Part shown: one piece after another, positions 52,040-61,476 of the stretch
Layout: the number at the start of each line of letters is the position of its first letter
How positions within the stretch are numbered: the stretch's first letter is position 1
Assembly (NCBI GenBank): GCA_902771725.1
Contig: CACXXT010000001.1
Coordinates: 1 to 64,000, forward strand
Direction of reading: 5' to 3'
From: an uncultured Bacteroidales bacterium
GTDB taxonomy: Bacteria; Bacteroidota; Bacteroidia; Bacteroidales; Bacteroidaceae
Length of the DNA: 64,000 nucleotides
The notes under the pieces: model-generated
Databases searched by the model: none
What the model was told of the DNA's origin: nothing
Seen by the model: only the letters and a program-made list of their open reading frames with translations
Program-made: the position numbers and the translations under genes

Positions 52040-52227
52040 GACTCTCCCTCCGCCCTCCCTACATAGGAAGGGAGCGAATACCTTTCAAGAATAGATTTCA
52101 TTCTACATTTATTTATTCCGTCAAACATGAGACGCATTCTCCATTTTATCATCTGTCTGCTTATGTCATCCCCACTATTTTCCAAGGTAACCGCTCCCTC
52201 CTCAAAGGGGAGGGTAGGGGGAGAGTC
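52040..52227. repeat. Paired inverted palindromes (REPIN-like) bracketing the alpha-2-macroglobulin start
   Basis: Left arm 52040-52076 (GACTCTCCCTCCGCCCTCCC ... AGGGAGCG) lies 12 bp after the pepD stop. Right arm 52192-52227 (CGCTCCCTCCTCAAAGGGGA ... GAGAGTC) is its inverse with several differences and lies inside the coding sequence. Between them are the leader, start codon and signal peptide of the next gene. Confidence 0.75.
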
Positions 52228-55200
52228 TTCATTTTCTGCCCTGTGGAAAACCGAACAAAAGCTCGAGGCTGAGGGTAAGCCTCAGTCGGCCTATGAAGTC
52301 GTGCAGACCATCCTGTCGAAAGCCGTGGCCGAAGGTCATCAGGGCCAGGCCATGAGCGCACGCCTTCGTGCCGCAGGCCTGCATCAGGAGTGGGCTCCAG
52401 ACAGTTTCTTCACGGATATCGCCGAGCTGGAAGCTTTGCGCTCTCAGGAACAACGTCCTGAAGCGAAGGCTGTCTACGCCTCCATCCTTGCCGAGGTCTA
52501 TGAGAACAACCGCCATCGGGCGCAAGCCAGCAGACTGCAGCTCGAGAGCGAGGAGATGAAAGAATGGACGCGCGAGCAGTACGACAGCGCAGCCTTCAAG
52601 AACTGGCAACTCTCGCTGGCGGACATTCCTGCGTTGGCTGCAGCACGCTCCAAGGACTGGCTGCCCTTCGTCACTCAGGCATCCCATTCTTCCTACTTCC
52701 GCCACGACCTGCTCCACATCCTCTGGCAGCGGGCACGTGACCAGCGCCGCGATATCTGGAAAGACGGCGTGGACGGCTCTGCCATCAAGGCAGAATACGA
52801 ACGCCAGGGTAATCGCGAAGCTCAATTGCTGATAGACCTGGACCTCATCGAGCTCGCTGCCGACGACTCCTATTATAACATCCAGAATATGGATGCTTCG
52901 GTAGAGAAGCTGCTGGCGCTGACGAAGACCTATGCCGACCTGCCTCTCTGTGCAGAAGTCTACGACCGTCTGCTGCGCTCGGATGCTCCGACAGCCACCA
53001 CAGCCAAGAAGGTGGAATGGGCGGAAGAAGCCATCCGGCGCTATCCCCGCTACGAACGCATAGGCATGATCCGTGATGCCCTCAACGAGCTGCAGCGTCC
53101 TTCTGTCAACTGGTCTGGCAAGGAGATTTATTATCCCGGCAAGACCTACTTCTGGGGGCTCACCACCCGGAACGCCACTGCCGTGGAGTTGTCCGTCTAT
53201 CGCCTGAAGGACGACTTCCAGGAAGAACTGATAGAGAAAAGCAAGCTCTCTGCCAATGATTATTTCCGCCGCAACGCCACGCTCATAGAGACCTTGCGCC
53301 CGACCATCAAGCGCGGCAAGCCCTACCAGGAGCTCGAAGATACCATCGAGTGGAAAGCCCCCTCCGTGGGGCGCTACGCCATTCTCTACTCTGCCTCCAC
53401 CGACGAACGCGAAGCAAAGAAGAAAACCGTCAGCAACCAGTACAGCCTTTTCAGCGTTACCTCGCTGAAGACGATGAACCGCTTCCTCACGGATAATGAG
53501 CTGGAAGTCATCGTGGTGGATGCCGAGAGCGGACAGCCGGTGGAGGGCGCTCATGCCGACCTCTACCAGGTGGAAATCGGTTCGGGCAGGCGCACGCTGA
53601 TTTCTTCCCAACAGACCAATGCCAAAGGCTTCGCGCGCTTCCGTCAGTTCAACAGGAAGAACCGTGGCCGGCTGGTTCTTCAGACATCTGCAAAAGTGCC
53701 CTCATCATCTGCCACGGGCACCACACCCCAGGATCATTATCTCCCGGAAGAGACGCTGTGGGGTGGGGCTCCCGCCCAGGACGAGGAACACGAAACCCAG
53801 ACGATTCGCCTCTATACAGACCGTGCCATCTATCGCCCAGGTCAGACGGTTCACCTCAGCGGCATTGTCTACAATCAATTGCACTGGGACACCCAAGCCA
53901 AAGCCAACCACGCTCTCAACCTGCATCTCCGCGATGCTAACTGGAAGATCATCGACGACCAAGATGCCGCTACGGACTCCATGGGCGTGTTCACCGCCGA
54001 TTTCGTCCTGCCGGAAGGAGGCCTGCCAGGCGTCTATCGGATTCAGACCGATGGCGCCAACGTCAGTTTCCGTGTGGAGGAATACAAGCGTCCGACCTTC
54101 GAGGTGAAGATGGACGAGGCACCGGCCCTGCAATGGCCGCAGGACAGCATCAGCCTCACAGGAAAAGCCATCGGATACAACGGTGTGCCTGTGCGCGATG
54201 CCCGTGTCACGGGAACCTACCAATTCACTTATCCTTACTTCTGGTGGTTCCGCCACGATGATTCGCCGGAATTCCCCATCGACACCATTCAGACCGACGA
54301 GAGCGGCAAGTTCCTCGCGCGCGTTCCTCTTAAAGATATCCCTGCCGAGGCATTGAGCTATGGTCTGGTACTTCGTCTGAACGTAGAGGTACTCAGCGCT
54401 GCCGGCGAGACGCGCGAAGGCTTCATCCGTGTGCCCCTCTGCACCACGCCGCTTCGTCTGAATATCACGATGAAGGAACAGCAGGATCGCGACCGCCTCC
54501 AGCCTCCCACCTTCAACCTGCTTTCGTCTACCGGCAAACCCGTTGAGGGCGACATCCGTTGCCAGATTTTCCCCGCCCAAGCGGCTACATCCTCTATCGA
54601 GGCCGTAGTGCCCGACGTGTCCGCGTCGGGTCTCGGAGCCGCCATCCGCGTCCTGCCTTCGGGCGACTATGAACTGCGTGCCGAGGCCCATGCAGGTTCC
54701 GACAGCGCCTCTGCCCGCGCGCGTTTCTACCTCTTCTCCATGGACGACACGCAATTGCCACGGACCGTGGAACAGTGGCTCTATTGCCCCGTCGACACCT
54801 TCGATGCTCAGCACCCTGCCCGCATCCAGTTCGGCAGCAGTTTCGAGGACGTGGCGCTCTACTACAGCCTCGCAGGTCAGGACGGAATGATTCGCAGCGA
54901 ACTCATTCCGCTGTCCAATGAACTGCGCACACTGGAGATCCCCTACCTCCCGGAGTACGGCGACGGCGCCACCGTACACCTCGCCTTCGTCAAGAAGGGA
55001 ACATGCTACACGAACACCCAGACCCTGAAGCTGGCAATGCCCTCAAAGCAGCTGAAGTGGCAATGGACCTCTTTCCGCGACCGCCTGCATCCCGGCGACC
55101 ACGAGACCTGGACGCTGCGTCTGACGGATGCAGAGGGCAAGCCCGTCAGTGCCAACCTCATGGCAACCATCTACGATGCCTCTCTCGACCAGCTCGTGCC

Positions 55201-58033
55201 TCACGAATGGGACTTCCTCGTCCGACGTTTCCACCGCCTATGCTATATGCCCTGGCGTGCTCTCGACTACTTCGGCCGCAATGCATTCCAGAGCCTCACC
55301 TTCCCGATGAAAGACTACTCGGCGAAGCCGCTTTCCTTCGACGACTTTGATTCGAAGTGGATAGCCGGGCTCTCTTTCGGCAACCCGAGGTTTGGCATGC
55401 GGATGATGAAGTCCAGTCGCGCAGCAGGAGTCATGATGGAAGAATCCATGGCCACCGCCGATATGCTCGAAGCTCCCATGGCAGCCCCTGTGATGATGGC
55501 AGCCAAGGCAGCTCCCCAGAATGCTGCCCTCCAAGGTCGCATCGCCGGAACTGAAGTCCTGGAATCAGGATCTGAGAACGACGGGAGCCCCGTTGTCGGC
55601 GGTTCATCCGCCGACGAAGCCCTCTCCGCAGCCCCCGCCACCCTGCGCACGAACTTCAACGAGACGGCAGCCTTCCTGCCCCGACTCCACAGCGACCCCG
55701 CCACGGGCGAAGTCACGCTCTCCTTCACCCTGCCCGAGAGCCTCACCATCTGGCAGCTCCTCGGCATCGCCCACACCTCTGACCTCCAGTCGGCAAATAT
55801 CCAGGCACAGACAGTTGCCAGCAAGGAACTGATGGCTCACGTCTTCCTGCCCCGCTTCCTGCGTGCTGGTGACCAGGGCAGCCTGCGTGCCTCCATCCAG
55901 AATCTCACGGAGAAGGCGCTCAGCGGAAATGCTCGCCTCGAAATCTTTGACCCAGAGACAGAGAAGGTGATACTCAAGAAGACAGCACCCTTCACGGCTG
56001 AAGCCAATGGCGAGAGCATCCTCGCTTTCGACTACACGCCCACGGAAGACCTGCCCATCGTGGCAGTACGCTTCGTCGCCGAGACCAAGGAGTTCTCCGA
56101 CGGCGAGCAGCACTACCTCGCCATCCTCTCTTCGAAGGAACACCTCACGGAAAGCATAGAGATTCAAGCCGACGGCGAAGGCACCTTCACCACCGACCTC
56201 TCCTCGCTCTTCAACCACGATGCCGCCTCGGCCACCCAGCGCCGCCTGACCGTGGAATATACCACACATCCCATTTGGAATGTCGTTCAGGCGCTGCCTG
56301 CCCTGCGCGAGTCGCAGTACGACGACGTGCTCTCCCTGACCTCTGTGTTCTACGCCAACACCCTTGCTGCCCATATCGCCGCCACCACGCCCCGCCTGCG
56401 CGACATCATCACCCTGTGGAAGCAGCAAGCCTCCGCCCCGTCAACGAAGAGCACAGCGGCTGGCAGTTCGTCCGCCAGCGCCAGCCCCCTCTCGCAGAAC
56501 GAAGAACTCAAGGAACTCATTCTCTCTGAGACTCCCTGGCTGCGCGAGGCCGACAACGATGCCGACCGCAGGGCACAGCTCATCGACCTCTTCAACGAGA
56601 ACCTCATTGCCAGCCGTATCGGCGGAACACTCGACAGGCTGAGCCAGCGCCAGCAGTCCGACGGAGGCTTCTCGTGGTTCCCAGGAATGCGGAGCAGCGA
56701 ACTGATGACGCGCCTCGTATGCATGGAACTGACCCGCCTGCGCTCGCTCACAGACAACTACGCATCGCTCCCTGCCAGCACCCGTCAGCAGACCAACACC
56801 CTGCTCCAGCAGGCCTTCGCCTTCATCGCAGCGGAGAATGCCAAGATGATTCAGGAGATGAAGAAAGCGGAAGCCAAGGGTGCCACCATCAACACGGGCG
56901 CACTCATGCATCTGCACTACATCTATATCTCCAAGCGGGCTGGCGTGTCGCTCTCGAAAGCCCAACAAGCAGACGTGCGCTACCTCCTGGATCACCTGAA
57001 GGGAAGTGTGGCAGGCATGACCAACGACGAACGTGCGATGGCCGCCATCGTCCTAAAGGACAACGGTCGCGACAAGGAATCCCGCCTCTATTTCGACTCG
57101 ATGAAGGAGCACCTGACGACCACCGCAGCCCACGGCACCTTCTTTGACTACGCCGGCGGCAGCTTCACTCCTACGGGTCACAAAGTCATCATCCACACCG
57201 CAGCCATGGAAGCCATGCGCGAGCTGGCACCCGACGACCACAAGCTCAACAGCGGGCTCCGCCGCTGGCTGCTGCAGCAGAAGCGCACCCAGATGTGGGA
57301 ATCCAGCATCTGCACCGCCGATGCCATCTACGCCCTCCTGCACGGAGCAGCCGGAGCTGCCGACCTCCAAAGCACCGCTCAGGACAACCTCACCCTCAAC
57401 TACGGCAAGCGCAAAATCACCATACCCTCCTCATCCTCCCCCTCCTCATCCTCGCAGCCCAGCACCTCCTCATCCTCCCGGTTGGGTGCCGCGCATATTT
57501 GCGCGGACTCCCCCGCCGCCCTCGGCTATATCAAGCAAACCTTCACCGACGGCGCCGCCCCCCGCTCGCTCACCGTCGTCCGCCATTCTCCCGGCGAAGC
57601 CTGGGGAGCCGTCTATGCGCAGTACCTCAGCCCCATTGCCGATGCCTCAGCCCACGCCAACGGTCTCACCATCCGTCGCGAGCTGAGCAGCACCACTCCC
57701 CGACTGGGCGACAAACTCACCACCCGCTACATCATCACCGCCGACCGCGACTACGAGTACGTCTGCCTGCGTGCCGACCGTGCCGCAGCTGCCGAGCCTG
57801 CTGAGCAAGTCTCCGGCTACCGCTACCAGGGCGGTCTCGGCTACTACCGTGCCGTCCGCGATGCCCACACGGACTACTTCTTCGACAGCCTGCCCAAGGG
57901 CACCTACGTCCTCGAGGAGACATCCTTCGTCGACCGCACCGGCACCTACACCACCGGACTCTGCCGCCTGCAGTGCATCTATGCACCGGAGTTCGGAGGC
58001 CACACCACGGCCGCCACGCTGGAAGTGAAATGA
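52127..58033 (+). CDS. Alpha-2-macroglobulin family protein (thioester-less), secreted
   Basis: 1968 residues. Signal peptide RRILHFIICLLMSSPLFS, then a repeat-encoded stretch (VTAPSSKGRVGGESS). MG-domain features: YFWGLTTRNATAVELSVYRL, IRLYTDRAIYRPGQTVHLSG, LPGVYRIQTDGANVSFRVEE; A2M domain: LRTNFNETAAFLPRLHSDPA, TLPESLTIWQLLGIAHT; complement-like helical domain: GGFSWFPGMRSSELMTRLVC. At ~1390-1412 (LPALRESQYDDVLSLTSVFY) the usual CxEQ thioester is absent. Ser-rich low-complexity insertions occur at ~1430-1445 and ~1766-1785. Probably a periplasmic or surface protease trap or structural relative. Single transcription unit after pepD. Confidence 0.88.
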   Translation: MRRILHFIICLLMSSPLFSKVTAPSSKGRVGGESSFSALWKTEQKLEAEGKPQSAYEVVQTILSKAVAEGHQGQAMSARLRAAGLHQEWAPDSFFTDIAELEALRSQEQRPEAKAVYASILAEVYENNRHRAQASRLQLESEEMKEWTREQYDSAAFKNWQLSLADIPALAAARSKDWLPFVTQASHSSYFRHDLLHILWQRARDQRRDIWKDGVDGSAIKAEYERQGNREAQLLIDLDLIELAADDSYYNIQNMDASVEKLLALTKTYADLPLCAEVYDRLLRSDAPTATTAKKVEWAEEAIRRYPRYERIGMIRDALNELQRPSVNWSGKEIYYPGKTYFWGLTTRNATAVELSVYRLKDDFQEELIEKSKLSANDYFRRNATLIETLRPTIKRGKPYQELEDTIEWKAPSVGRYAILYSASTDEREAKKKTVSNQYSLFSVTSLKTMNRFLTDNELEVIVVDAESGQPVEGAHADLYQVEIGSGRRTLISSQQTNAKGFARFRQFNRKNRGRLVLQTSAKVPSSSATGTTPQDHYLPEETLWGGAPAQDEEHETQTIRLYTDRAIYRPGQTVHLSGIVYNQLHWDTQAKANHALNLHLRDANWKIIDDQDAATDSMGVFTADFVLPEGGLPGVYRIQTDGANVSFRVEEYKRPTFEVKMDEAPALQWPQDSISLTGKAIGYNGVPVRDARVTGTYQFTYPYFWWFRHDDSPEFPIDTIQTDESGKFLARVPLKDIPAEALSYGLVLRLNVEVLSAAGETREGFIRVPLCTTPLRLNITMKEQQDRDRLQPPTFNLLSSTGKPVEGDIRCQIFPAQAATSSIEAVVPDVSASGLGAAIRVLPSGDYELRAEAHAGSDSASARARFYLFSMDDTQLPRTVEQWLYCPVDTFDAQHPARIQFGSSFEDVALYYSLAGQDGMIRSELIPLSNELRTLEIPYLPEYGDGATVHLAFVKKGTCYTNTQTLKLAMPSKQLKWQWTSFRDRLHPGDHETWTLRLTDAEGKPVSANLMATIYDASLDQLVPHEWDFLVRRFHRLCYMPWRALDYFGRNAFQSLTFPMKDYSAKPLSFDDFDSKWIAGLSFGNPRFGMRMMKSSRAAGVMMEESMATADMLEAPMAAPVMMAAKAAPQNAALQGRIAGTEVLESGSENDGSPVVGGSSADEALSAAPATLRTNFNETAAFLPRLHSDPATGEVTLSFTLPESLTIWQLLGIAHTSDLQSANIQAQTVASKELMAHVFLPRFLRAGDQGSLRASIQNLTEKALSGNARLEIFDPETEKVILKKTAPFTAEANGESILAFDYTPTEDLPIVAVRFVAETKEFSDGEQHYLAILSSKEHLTESIEIQADGEGTFTTDLSSLFNHDAASATQRRLTVEYTTHPIWNVVQALPALRESQYDDVLSLTSVFYANTLAAHIAATTPRLRDIITLWKQQASAPSTKSTAAGSSSASASPLSQNEELKELILSETPWLREADNDADRRAQLIDLFNENLIASRIGGTLDRLSQRQQSDGGFSWFPGMRSSELMTRLVCMELTRLRSLTDNYASLPASTRQQTNTLLQQAFAFIAAENAKMIQEMKKAEAKGATINTGALMHLHYIYISKRAGVSLSKAQQADVRYLLDHLKGSVAGMTNDERAMAAIVLKDNGRDKESRLYFDSMKEHLTTTAAHGTFFDYAGGSFTPTGHKVIIHTAAMEAMRELAPDDHKLNSGLRRWLLQQKRTQMWESSICTADAIYALLHGAAGAADLQSTAQDNLTLNYGKRKITIPSSSSPSSSSQPSTSSSSRLGAAHICADSPAALGYIKQTFTDGAAPRSLTVVRHSPGEAWGAVYAQYLSPIADASAHANGLTIRRELSSTTPRLGDKLTTRYIITADRDYEYVCLRADRAAAAEPAEQVSGYRYQGGLGYYRAVRDAHTDYFFDSLPKGTYVLEETSFVDRTGTYTTGLCRLQCIYAPEFGGHTTAATLEVK

Positions 58034-58118
58034 TGCTGCAGGCCCCGTTTTCGAACTGTCACACTGTCACGCTGTCACAGCGTACGCCAACCTTTATTAA
58101 TCCGCAAATCCATAAATT

Positions 58119-58910
58119 GTGTATACGCCCCTCATCCTCATCACCAACGACGACGGCTACCAGGCCGCAGGCATCCAAGCCCTTGCCCGTGCTGTGGCTT
58201 CCCTGGGCGAGGTCTACGTGGTGGCTCCCGACGGAGCCCGCTCCGGTGCAGCTGCCGCCATCACCTGTACCACGCCCGTCAGCTATTCCCCTATAGACAA
58301 GACGCTCCCCTTCAGGAAGGAGATGGCGGGAGGTTTCTCCTGCACAGGAACCCCTGTAGATTGCGTGAAACTCGCCCTGGAACAGATTGTGCCGCGCAAG
58401 CCTGACCTGCTCCTCAGCGGCATCAACCATGGCGACAACGCCAGCGTCAGCGTGCATTACAGCGGCACGATGGGTGCCGTCTATGAAGGTTGCATGAAAG
58501 AGATTCCCTCCATCGGCCTCTCGCTCTATCTCCAGCGCGGCCAGCGCTACGAGGATCACCCCGTCAGCGACGACACCCTCGATGCCATCGCAGCCCTGTG
58601 CCGACGAGTGCTTCAGCAAGGACTGCCGCAAGACGTGTGCCTGAACATCAACCTCCCTGTTGCCCATAAGTTCCGGGGCTGGCAGGTCTGCCGTCAGGCA
58701 CGTGGGCGCTGGAGTGCCGAGTGGATTTCTGCTGGCAACCCTCGCGGCATGGAATCCTTCTGGCTCACGGGGCAGTTCACGGACTTGGAACCAGAAGCCA
58801 GCGACACGGACTTTGCAGCCCTGCGTGCCGGCTACTGCTCCATCGTCCCCGTCACCGTAGACACCACGGCATATCAGGCGATGGAAGCAGTTGACGCATT
58901 AACACGTTGA
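58119..58910 (+). CDS. surE: 5'/3'-nucleotidase SurE
   Basis: 263 residues from a GTG start (MYTPLILITNDDGYQAAGIQ). The metal-binding NDDG, SG after APDGARSGAAAAIT, and LLLSGINHGDNASVSVHYSG are the SurE signatures. Phosphatase acting on nucleoside monophosphates. Followed by lpxB, an order often kept in Bacteroidales. A short AATCCGCAAATCCATAAATT word precedes the start. Confidence 0.94.
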   Translation: MYTPLILITNDDGYQAAGIQALARAVASLGEVYVVAPDGARSGAAAAITCTTPVSYSPIDKTLPFRKEMAGGFSCTGTPVDCVKLALEQIVPRKPDLLLSGINHGDNASVSVHYSGTMGAVYEGCMKEIPSIGLSLYLQRGQRYEDHPVSDDTLDAIAALCRRVLQQGLPQDVCLNINLPVAHKFRGWQVCRQARGRWSAEWISAGNPRGMESFWLTGQFTDLEPEASDTDFAALRAGYCSIVPVTVDTTAYQAMEAVDALTR

Positions 58911-58920
58911 CATGCTAACA

Positions 58921-59025
58921 GGTTATTGTTCCTGCAAATCCTTAATCCTGCAAATCCTTAATCCTGCATATCTTTAACCCTGCAAATCCATAATTCCTTA
59001 ATTCCGCAAATCCATAAATCCGTAA
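58921..59025. repeat. CCTGCAAATCCTTAAT-type spacer repeat between surE and lpxB
   Basis: CCTGCAAATCCTTAAT is repeated at 58931 and 58947, followed by decayed copies (CCTGCATATCTTTAAC, CCTGCAAATCCATAAT, CCGCAAATCCATAAATCCGT) up to the lpxB ATG. It explains the whole gap; no promoter is evident. Confidence 0.85.
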
Positions 59026-60168
59026 ATGAAATACTATCTCATAGCCGGCGAAGCCAGTGGCGACCTCCATGCCTCACACCTCATCACCGCCCTCAGTGCC
59101 GAAGACCCTGCGGCAGAGTTCCGCGGGTTTGGCGGCGACCTGATGCAGGCGGCAGGAATGACGCTGCTGCGTCACTACAGAGACCTTGCCTACATGGGCG
59201 TCATCGATGTGGTTCTCCACGCACGCACCATACTCCGTGGGATGCGTCAGTGCAAGGAAGACATCGTTGCCTGGCAGCCCGATGTTGTCATCCTCGTGGA
59301 TTATCCCGGCTTCAACATGAAGATTGCCCGATTCATCCACGAGCGCAGCCTCTGCCCCGTCTACTACTACATAGCCCCCAAGCTCTGGGCGTGGAAGGAA
59401 TGGCGCATCAAGGACATCCGACGGGATGTCGACGAGATCTTCTCCATCCTGCCCTTCGAGGTGGACTTCTTCGAAGGCAAGTATCATTATCCCATCCACT
59501 ACGTCGGCAATCCCACCGTGGACGAGATAGCCTCCTACAGAAGCTCGAAGGCCGCAGCTCCCCGCTCCGGCAATCGCATCGCCCTCCTCTGCGGCAGCCG
59601 TATCAACGAGGTGCGCGACAACCTCTGGATGATGCTCGTTGCCGCTGCTCCCTACGATGCGGCCTACGACCTGCAGATTGCCGGAGTGTCCGTTCTGCCT
59701 CGTGAAGTCTATGAGCAGAGCATCGCCAAAGCCGAGAGCTGCCTTGGCCGCAAGATTCGTGTGGAACTCGTCTGCGACGTCACCTACGACCTGCTCTCCA
59801 GCGCTACGGCAGCCCTGGTCACCAGCGGCACGGCCACTCTGGAGACGGCACTCTTCCGGGTGCCGCAGGTGGTCTGCTACGCCAAGCGCTTCCCCTGGCT
59901 CATGGCCACGGCAAAGAAGTTCCTGCTGAAGATTCCATTCGTCTCGCTCGTCAATCTGATTGTCGGGCACGAGATTGTGCCGGAAATACTGCTCACCGAC
60001 ATGACGCCCGAGAACATCCAGCGCCACCTGCAGGACATCCTGCCTGGAGCGCCGGCGCGTGAAGCACAGCTCCGTGGATACGAAGAGATGGCAGCACGCC
60101 TCGGAGAGCCTGGAGCGCCACAGAGAGCGGCACGCCTTATCCTATCCACCCTAAAATCTAAAAACTAA
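59026..60168 (+). CDS. lpxB: Lipid-A-disaccharide synthase
   Basis: 380 residues, family length. MKYYLIAGEASGDLHASHLI, FRGFGGDLMQAAGMTLLRHY, VILVDYPGFNMKIARFIHE, YYIAPKLWAWKEWRIKDIRR and LVTSGTATLETALFRVPQVV are LpxB (GT19) motifs. Joins UDP-diacylglucosamine and lipid X in lipid A synthesis at the inner membrane. The stop is 4 bp before xseA. Confidence 0.95.
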   Translation: MKYYLIAGEASGDLHASHLITALSAEDPAAEFRGFGGDLMQAAGMTLLRHYRDLAYMGVIDVVLHARTILRGMRQCKEDIVAWQPDVVILVDYPGFNMKIARFIHERSLCPVYYYIAPKLWAWKEWRIKDIRRDVDEIFSILPFEVDFFEGKYHYPIHYVGNPTVDEIASYRSSKAAAPRSGNRIALLCGSRINEVRDNLWMMLVAAAPYDAAYDLQIAGVSVLPREVYEQSIAKAESCLGRKIRVELVCDVTYDLLSSATAALVTSGTATLETALFRVPQVVCYAKRFPWLMATAKKFLLKIPFVSLVNLIVGHEIVPEILLTDMTPENIQRHLQDILPGAPAREAQLRGYEEMAARLGEPGAPQRAARLILSTLKSKN

Positions 60169-60172
60169 AACC

Positions 60173-61414
60173 TTGACATCCTCCCTCACCCTCCTCGCCC
60201 TCAACCGCCTCGTCCGGGCAACCATCGAGCAGACACTTGACGACGAATACTGGCTGGAAGCAGAGCTCTCGGAAGCACGGCTGAACAGCAACGGGCACTT
60301 CTACGTCGAATTCATCCAGAAGGACGACAGCGGACGCACCCTCGTGGCCAAGGCACGAGGTGTCGCGTGGGCGCGTACCTATAATATGATAGCTCCCCTC
60401 TTCGAGCGAGCCACGGGCGAACGCCTGCGGGCTGGTCTGAAGGTGCGTGTGCTGGTCAGCGTGGAATTCCACGAACTCTATGGCTACTCGCTGACCATCC
60501 TGAACATCGACCCCAGCTACACCCTGGGCGACATGGCTGCCCGACGTCGTGAAATCCTGGCACGTCTGGAAGCCGACGGCATCCTGCGCGACAACCAGCA
60601 ACTGCCCCTGCCCACGCTCCTGCAGCGCATTGCCGTCGTCTCCTCCGCCTCAGCTGCCGGCTATGGCGACTTCTGCGACCAGCTACTCGGCAACGACTAC
60701 GGCCTGCACTTCCACGTGCAGCTCTTCCCTGCCGTCATGCAGGGAGCCAACGTCGAGGAGAGTGTCCTTGCAGCTCTGACTGCCATCTGCGACGAAGCGG
60801 ACCGATGGGACTGCGTGGTCATCATCCGTGGCGGAGGTGCCACCAGCGACCTCTCGGACTTCGACACCTACACGCTCGCAGCTGCCGTCACGCAGATGCC
60901 GCTGCCGGTCATCGTGGGCATTGGCCACGAGCGGGACGAGACCGTGCTGGACTATGTGGCTCACACGCGCGTGAAGACTCCCACCGCCGCTGCCGCCTTC
61001 CTCATCGACCACCAGGCACAGCAGCTCGTGCGGCTGGAGGTACTGAGCCGCCGTATCTTCCAGAGCACCAGCGTACGCCTGCAGCGTGCCCGTGGCCGTC
61101 TGGAGCAGCTGACATCCACCCTTCCCCGTACCTTCGTGCTCATCACCGAGCGCCAGCGCCATCGGCTGGATCTCATCCAGCAACGCCAGCGTGCAGCCCT
61201 CCAGCGCCAGCTCGAACGGGACCACCATCGCCACGAACTGCTGCAGCAGCGTCTGCAGATACTCTCGCCCGAGCGCCAGCTGCGTCGCGGCTACTCCCTC
61301 ACCTTTGCCGACGGCCGGCTGCTGCGCTCTGCTGCCGACCTCCCGCCAGGCACCCTGCTGACCACCCGTCTGGCAGACGGGGAAATCACTTCCACGACAT
61401 CCGCAAAGACATAG
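60173..61414 (+). CDS. xseA: Exodeoxyribonuclease VII large subunit
   Basis: 413 residues from a TTG start (MTSSLTLLALNRLVRATIEQ). N-terminal OB domain (WLEAELSEARLNSNGHFYVE), catalytic domain with LQRIAVVSSASAAGYGDF, VVIIRGGGATSDLSDFDTYT and VIVGIGHERDETVLDYVAHT, then a coiled-coil tail (RQRHRLDLIQQRQRAALQRQ). Processes single-stranded DNA with XseB. No xseB follows here; the next gene is a glycosidase. Confidence 0.93.
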   Translation: MTSSLTLLALNRLVRATIEQTLDDEYWLEAELSEARLNSNGHFYVEFIQKDDSGRTLVAKARGVAWARTYNMIAPLFERATGERLRAGLKVRVLVSVEFHELYGYSLTILNIDPSYTLGDMAARRREILARLEADGILRDNQQLPLPTLLQRIAVVSSASAAGYGDFCDQLLGNDYGLHFHVQLFPAVMQGANVEESVLAALTAICDEADRWDCVVIIRGGGATSDLSDFDTYTLAAAVTQMPLPVIVGIGHERDETVLDYVAHTRVKTPTAAAAFLIDHQAQQLVRLEVLSRRIFQSTSVRLQRARGRLEQLTSTLPRTFVLITERQRHRLDLIQQRQRAALQRQLERDHHRHELLQQRLQILSPERQLRRGYSLTFADGRLLRSAADLPPGTLLTTRLADGEITSTTSAKT

Positions 61415-61438
61415 CTGATACTGCCATTCTCTCTGAAG

Positions 61439-61474
61439 GAACAAATAAACGAACAAATAGAAGAACAAATCCGA
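61439..61474 (+). repeat. Three 12-bp GAACAAAT repeats before GH92
   Basis: GAACAAATAAAC, GAACAAATAGAA and GAACAAATCCGA in tandem, ending 2 bp before the GH92 ATG. They cover most of the 62-bp xseA-GH92 gap. Confidence 0.9.
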
Positions 61475-61476
61475 AT

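Noticed and set aside
60805..61476. 5' extension of the GH92 frame through xseA
   Set aside because: The extension is an out-of-frame reading of xseA; a signal peptide begins at the ATG at 61477.
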